DNA of 64,000 bases from Hyperoodon ampullatus (Eukaryota; Chordata; Mammalia; Artiodactyla; Ziphiidae), in the NCBI GenBank assembly GCA_949752795.1, contig CATKHW010000427.1, positions 1,550,001-1,614,000 on the forward strand, in the 5' to 3' direction. Positions within the stretch are counted from its first letter, which is position 1, and every line of letters begins with the position of its first letter. Shown in pieces: positions 60,972-64,000 of the stretch. Under the pieces are notes generated by a model, which did no database searches, was not told the origin of the DNA, and saw nothing but the letters and a program-made list of their open reading frames with translations. Position numbers and translations under genes: made by a program.

Positions 60972-62710
60972 CTTGGCCAAAAAGGGCGTATGCGTTTTCT
61001 CCTGAATATATTCAGGAGAAAACGCATACGCCCTTTTTGGCCAATTGCATCATTTTCGAAGTTGTGCCCCTCTTCCTGTGCTTTAAAGGTGATTCCAACG
61101 TACCTCTTGAAATCTGTTTCCTGCTATTCTGCCTCGCTTTCAAGTCCGCCTCGTTGCCTTCCCTCAACAGATTTTTGGACGATAGTTGTCCTTTATTACT
61201 CGGCCAGTTTGTGAATTGCTATGCCCCTGAGCTCCATTTTTCAACTCGTTTTTGGTGAGCTGACCGCAAGTCCAAAATTTTGGTTCAGGACCTATACTGG
61301 TTCCCGGTGGGTGGCTGAGAATTTGGTTAATTCTTCTTCCTGCCGGGAAATTACAGTGATATGTGCCCGTCCAAATGCCTAACAGCTACTCTCTCATTGG
61401 TTCTCCCTCTTCCCTTTCATCCACTGCCAAATTGGCAACCTGTGCGAACCAAGAGGTTAAAGGGGCTGTCTCTCCAAGTTGGGAGGTTGATAGTAAAGCA
61501 GACGGAAAGTCAAACCGGAGCACCAGGGGTGGGACTATTCGTTGAGTTTTAGAATCCTTTCATATTCACAGTGTGTCCGTTCTCTAGGTTTCCCGCACAT
61601 GTTATAGCTGTAGTAATATTCCCTTCAACCTGGAGAGTTCGGACCCAAGGAATGGGTGCCATGCATTATTGCTTTAAAGGGTCTGCATTTGCTCACCCAA
61701 TCTCACCAATCGTCTCAGTCCCAAGTGTCCCTCCTTATGCCACATCCAGCTGTCGTTGTAGATAGGGTCATTCCAGCTTTCATCAGAGACCCTGAAGGAA
61801 TTGTAAAGAATTTCCCAGAGTTTTTGTTTTGTTTTTGAAATTCCTTTTTATAGTGGGTTTGAGCTGATTCTCGCTGCCATGTTTATGCCAGTCTAGACAC
61901 ACTTGATTCCCTTACGGAGACATATCAATACATAGGTTTTAAGATTCTTACTAGTCAGATATTTTCCTCTGCGGGAAATATGGGGTTTTGAGTCCCTTTC
62001 GCTGAGGACGGTGTAGGTCTTGTCTATTCCATAGTTGGTTTTTGGAACGGTACCTGTGCTTATATCAAACTCTGGTTTTATGCATCACCCCACCTCTCCT
62101 TCCCCCTTAAGCAGGTATAAGAGTGTTTTCTAAATGTGAGACACTGTTCTCTTTCCTAACTCAGTTCAAGTGTAGCCATGTTCACAGGATCTTCATAAGT
62201 GATATCTTATGATAAGTTTCTTTTTCTGTGTGACTTATTTCACTTAGAATCATCGTACCTGAATCCACCCATTTTGCTGCTACTGGTCTTATGACATTGA
62301 TTTCATGGCTGAGGGATATTCCATCGTACGTAAGTACCACAATTTTTTGAACCCTGTTTATATTTTCTGGGATACTTAAGGTGTATCCAAGTTGAGGTCC
62401 TTGTATGCAGTGCAGCCCTAAATTTTGGGGTGGCTCTGTCTTATTGATTTTCAGTTTTCCCAAGGTATATTCCCTAGACTGGTAGTGCCCTTGGCTCTGT
62501 AGCTCTGTTCTTTACTTGTTTTAGGGAACAGAATGCACTCCTCCAGAGAGGCAGTTGGCAATTTACATCCCGCCCATCAGCATAACAAGGCTCCCTGTTC
62601 TCCAGGGCCTGTCTTGCCTTTCTTGTTCTTACACATTTTGTGGATGTCCCTTTTGACCGGTGGGAAGTGATACTTCTTTGTAGTGCAGATTTGCATTGCC
62701 CGCTTGCTTG
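60972..62710. repeat. Satellite unit 36, family A, homogenised block
   Basis: The palindrome at 60972-61045 is as in unit 35. Antisense L1 is at 61819-62699. Private marks are CATTTTCGAAG (near 61050) and GACCCAAGGAATGG (near 61643). Confidence 0.95.
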
Positions 62711-64000
62711 CTTGGCCAAAAAGGGCGTATGCGTTTTCTCCTGAATATATTCAGGAGAAAACGCATACACCCTTTTTGGCCAAGTGCATCATTGTCGAAG
62801 TTGTGCCCCTCTTCGTGTGATTTAAAGGCGATTCCAACGTACCTCTTGAAATCTGTTTCCTGCTATTCTGCCTCGCTTTCAAGTCCGCCTCGTTGCCTTC
62901 CCTCAACAGATTTTTGGACGATAGTTGTCCTTTATTACTCGGCCAGTTTGTGAATTGCTGTGCCCCTGAGCTCCATTTTTCAACTCGTTTTTGGTGAGCT
63001 GACCGCAAGTCCAAAATTTTGGTTCAGGACCTATACTGGTTCCCGGTGGGTGGCTGAGAATTTGGTTAATTCTTTTTCCTGCCGGGAAATTACAGTGATA
63101 TGTGCCCGTCCAAATGCCTAACAGCTACTCTCTCATTGGTTCTCCCTCTTCCCTTTCATCCTCTGCCAAATTGGCAACCTGTGCGAACCAAGAGGTTAAA
63201 GGGGCTGTCTCTCCAAGTTGGGAGGTTGATAGTAAAGCAGACGGAAAGTCAAACCGGAGCACCAGGGGAGGGACTATGCGTTGAGTTTTAGAAACCTTTC
63301 GTATTCACAGTGTGTCCGTTCTCTAGGTTTCCCGCACATGTTATAGCTGTAGTAATATTCCCTTCAACCTGGAGAGTTCGGACCCATGGAATGGGTGCCA
63401 TGCATTATTGCTTTAAAGGGTCTGCATTTGCTCACCCAATCTCACCAATCGTCTCAGTCCCAAGTGTCCCTCCTTATGCCACATCCAGCTGTCGTTGTAG
63501 ATAGGGTCATTCCAGCTTTCATCAGAGTCCCTGAAGGAATTGTAAAGAATTTCCCAGAGTTTTTGTTTTGTTTTTGAAATTCCTTTTTATAGTGGGTTTG
63601 AGCTGATTCTCGCTGCCATGTTTATGCCAGTCTAGACACACTTGATTCCCTTACGGAGACATATCAATACATAGGTTTTAAGATTCTTACTAGTCAGATA
63701 TTTTCCTCTGCGGGAAATATGGGGTTTTGAGTCCCTTTCGCTGAGGACGGTGTAGGTCTTGTCTATTCCATAGTTGGTTTTTGGAACGGTACCTGTGCTT
63801 ATATCAAACTCTGGTTTTATGCATCACCCCACCTCTCCTTCCCCCTTAAGCAGGTATAAGAGTGTTTTCTAAATGTGAGACACTGTTCTCTTTCCTAACT
63901 CAGTTCAAGTGTAGCCATGTTTACAGGATCTTCATAAGTGATATCTTATGATAAGTTTCTTTTTCTGTGTGACTTATTTCACTTAGAATCATCGTACCTG
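62711..64000. repeat. Satellite unit 37, family A, partial (left 1,290 bp)
   Basis: The palindrome at 62711-62784 has a right-arm CpG transition (CATACACCC). Antisense L1 begins at 63558 and is cut by the window edge within the ORF2 remnant, so the array continues beyond. Confidence 0.95.

Larger units (their letters stand above)
1..64000. repeat. Satellite DNA array, ~1,738-bp unit, head to tail
   Basis: The same text recurs with anchor positions spaced 1,729 to 1,740 bp apart (37 anchors from 105 to 62683, mean 1,738.3 bp), always in the same orientation. No other sequence interrupts it and neither array edge is inside the window. Units differ mainly by scattered substitutions and one-base indels. 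The L1-derived half identifies a placental mammal. By unit length and L1 type I suspect the common cetacean satellite, but I cannot confirm this without a search. In whales that satellite is a heterochromatin (C-band) component. Nothing in the sequence says whether this copy is centromeric, interstitial or subtelomeric. Confidence 0.98.
56090..64000. repeat. Homogenised single-unit block
   Basis: Units 33 (right part) to 37 share a full set of derived states (GAGAATTTGG, AACCAAGAGG, GCAGACGGAAAG, CCCGCACATG, GTTCGGACCC, CATGTTTATATTTTCTGGG, AAGCAGGTATAAG), with few private changes. This is monomer-by-monomer amplification rather than a multi-unit repeat. It reaches the window end. Confidence 0.88.

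Noticed and set aside
1..64000. CRISPR array, phage or bacterial system
   Set aside because: The period is 1.7 kb with no short direct repeats and spacers, there is no prokaryotic coding, and the L1 content is mammalian.

Overview
The whole window is one uninterrupted satellite DNA array. A unit of about 1,738 bp repeats head to tail from the first base to the last: 36 complete units (1,729-1,740 bp) plus a partial unit at each edge. I find no functional protein-coding gene, RNA gene, CRISPR array or non-repeat flank. The open frames are byproducts of the unit. They recur once per unit, they are broken by single-base indels in some copies, and the longest run through a DNA palindrome.

Each unit has three parts, given here relative to the start of its palindrome. 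(1) A 74-bp palindrome, perfect in 13 of 37 copies and recognisable in all. (2) About 770 bp of sequence I cannot assign to any known element. (3) About 880 bp of a fossil LINE-1 3' end in antisense: an interrupted poly-T (the L1 poly-A tail), a 3' UTR, and the C-terminal ~170 codons of ORF2, broken by a stop and a frameshift. The L1 homology stops about 11 bp short of the next palindrome, so the palindrome sits on the L1 5'-truncation junction.

The L1 makes the source a placental mammal, and its 3' UTR looks like the cetartiodactyl type. The unit length fits what I remember of the common cetacean satellite (about 1.74-1.76 kb in most whales). That identification rests on memory of a length and a family resemblance, not on a sequence match.

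The array is a mosaic of two unit families. Family A has GATAGTAAAG, TATAACTG and CTGGTTCCC; family B has GATAATAAAG, TATATCTG and CTGATTCCC. The blocks are A (1 to ~3 kb), B (~3.5-19 kb), A (~19-27.5 kb), B (~28-37.2 kb) and A (37.2 kb to the end). Several amplification events are superimposed: a nearly identical tandem duplication of three units (7.3-17.7 kb), a two-unit duplication (28.5-35.5 kb), an older alternating dimer (37.2-50.5 kb, with a relic at 19.3-22.7 kb), longer-range copied segments (lags of about 24,335, 29,554 and 6,953 bp), and a recent run of nearly identical single units from 56.1 kb to the end. The most interesting points are the preserved long palindrome, its position at the L1 junction, and two base changes in the youngest block that move one site toward a CENP-B box.
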